Positions 5,413-5,485 of a stretch of DNA of 5,485 nucleotides are shown piece by piece. This DNA comes from Thalassospiraceae bacterium (lineage in GTDB: Bacteria > Pseudomonadota > Alphaproteobacteria > Rhodospirillales > Magnetovibrionaceae). Every line of letters starts with the position of its first letter. Within the stretch, counting starts at the first letter, position 1. The DNA is taken from contig DAOWFT010000100.1 of the NCBI GenBank assembly GCA_030637845.1, forward strand, positions 1 to 5,485, read 5' to 3'. The position numbers were made by a program, and so were the translations under genes. The notes under the pieces are model-generated. The model saw only the letters and a list, made by a program, of their open reading frames with translations, was not told the origin of the DNA and made no database searches.

Positions 5413-5485
5413 AGTTTGGGATAAGGAAAACTCGGAGATACCGAAATTTTGAATGGAAAATATTAAATGCCCACTATCAGACCCG
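5413..5485 (-). other. Right edge: probable 3' end of a leftward gene, product unknown
   Basis: The terminator at 5383-5412 implies a minus-strand gene ending here or further right. Two minus frames close within this stretch: a TGA at 5479-5477 after only two codons, and a TAA at 5465-5463 after six codons reading GLIVGI. Either could be the true stop, but there are too few residues to identify a product. On the plus strand, ATG codons at 5453 and 5467 open frames running off the edge, without a well-placed Shine-Dalgarno. Confidence 0.35.

Noticed and set aside
5290..5484. A minus-strand frame open for 64 codons from the right edge to a TAG at 5292-5290.
   Set aside because: It runs straight through the strong terminator at 5383-5412, whose T-run would encode Phe-Phe, and its end is low-complexity Lys/Arg/Pro sequence from the A/T runs. 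No recognisable domain.
5453..5485. Plus-strand ATG codons at 5453 and 5467 that could begin a gene running off the edge.
   Set aside because: Only 11 and 6 codons are visible, the nearest purine-rich motif (GGAG, 5434-5437) is about 15 bases from the first ATG, and the leftward terminator favours a minus-strand gene here.

Overview
The window looks like ordinary chromosomal core sequence from an alphaproteobacterium of moderate to low GC. The strongest evidence is the response regulator at 4722-5087, which is close to DivK along its whole length. DivK is a cell-cycle regulator characteristic of Alphaproteobacteria. The run topA tail, rnr, S41 protease, rpmG and then divK is also a familiar alphaproteobacterial neighbourhood. 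I cannot name the order or genus. I see no mobile element, CRISPR array, tRNA or rRNA.

Layout: 1-102 is the lysine-rich C-terminal tail of a plus-strand protein, most likely DNA topoisomerase I (topA). After a 14-base gap, rnr (RNase R) starts at a TTG codon at 117 and ends at 2405. A PDZ-containing S41 C-terminal processing protease follows. I place its start at 2519 rather than 2453 because that start gives a textbook lipoprotein signal peptide. A 180-base gap follows, carrying inverted repeats and a good sigma70-type promoter (TTGACA-N16-TATGGT). Next is rpmG (ribosomal protein L33, 4406-4573) and a strong intrinsic terminator (4602-4633). Between that terminator and the convergent divK gene lie three tandem 16-base repeats and two small look-alike hairpins, the second of which spans the divK stop codon. 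From 5088 to 5485 there is no gene I can support. This stretch holds the presumed divK promoter and leader and, at 5383-5412, a clear intrinsic terminator reading leftward. That implies a minus-strand gene ending at or just beyond the right edge.

Function: the plus-strand block is housekeeping: chromosome topology (topA), RNA decay and quality control (rnr), envelope proteolysis (S41 protease) and translation (rpmG). topA and rnr are probably co-transcribed. The S41 gene may be read through from rnr, while rpmG probably has its own promoter. divK is transcribed separately towards rpmG and has no pleD gene beside it, unlike the divK-pleD arrangement known from Caulobacter and many relatives.

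I found no new multi-gene system. The points worth a second look are small: the S41 start and lipidation, the tandem repeats between the convergent genes, a GANTC methylation site overlapping the predicted divK -35 element, and the edge terminator.
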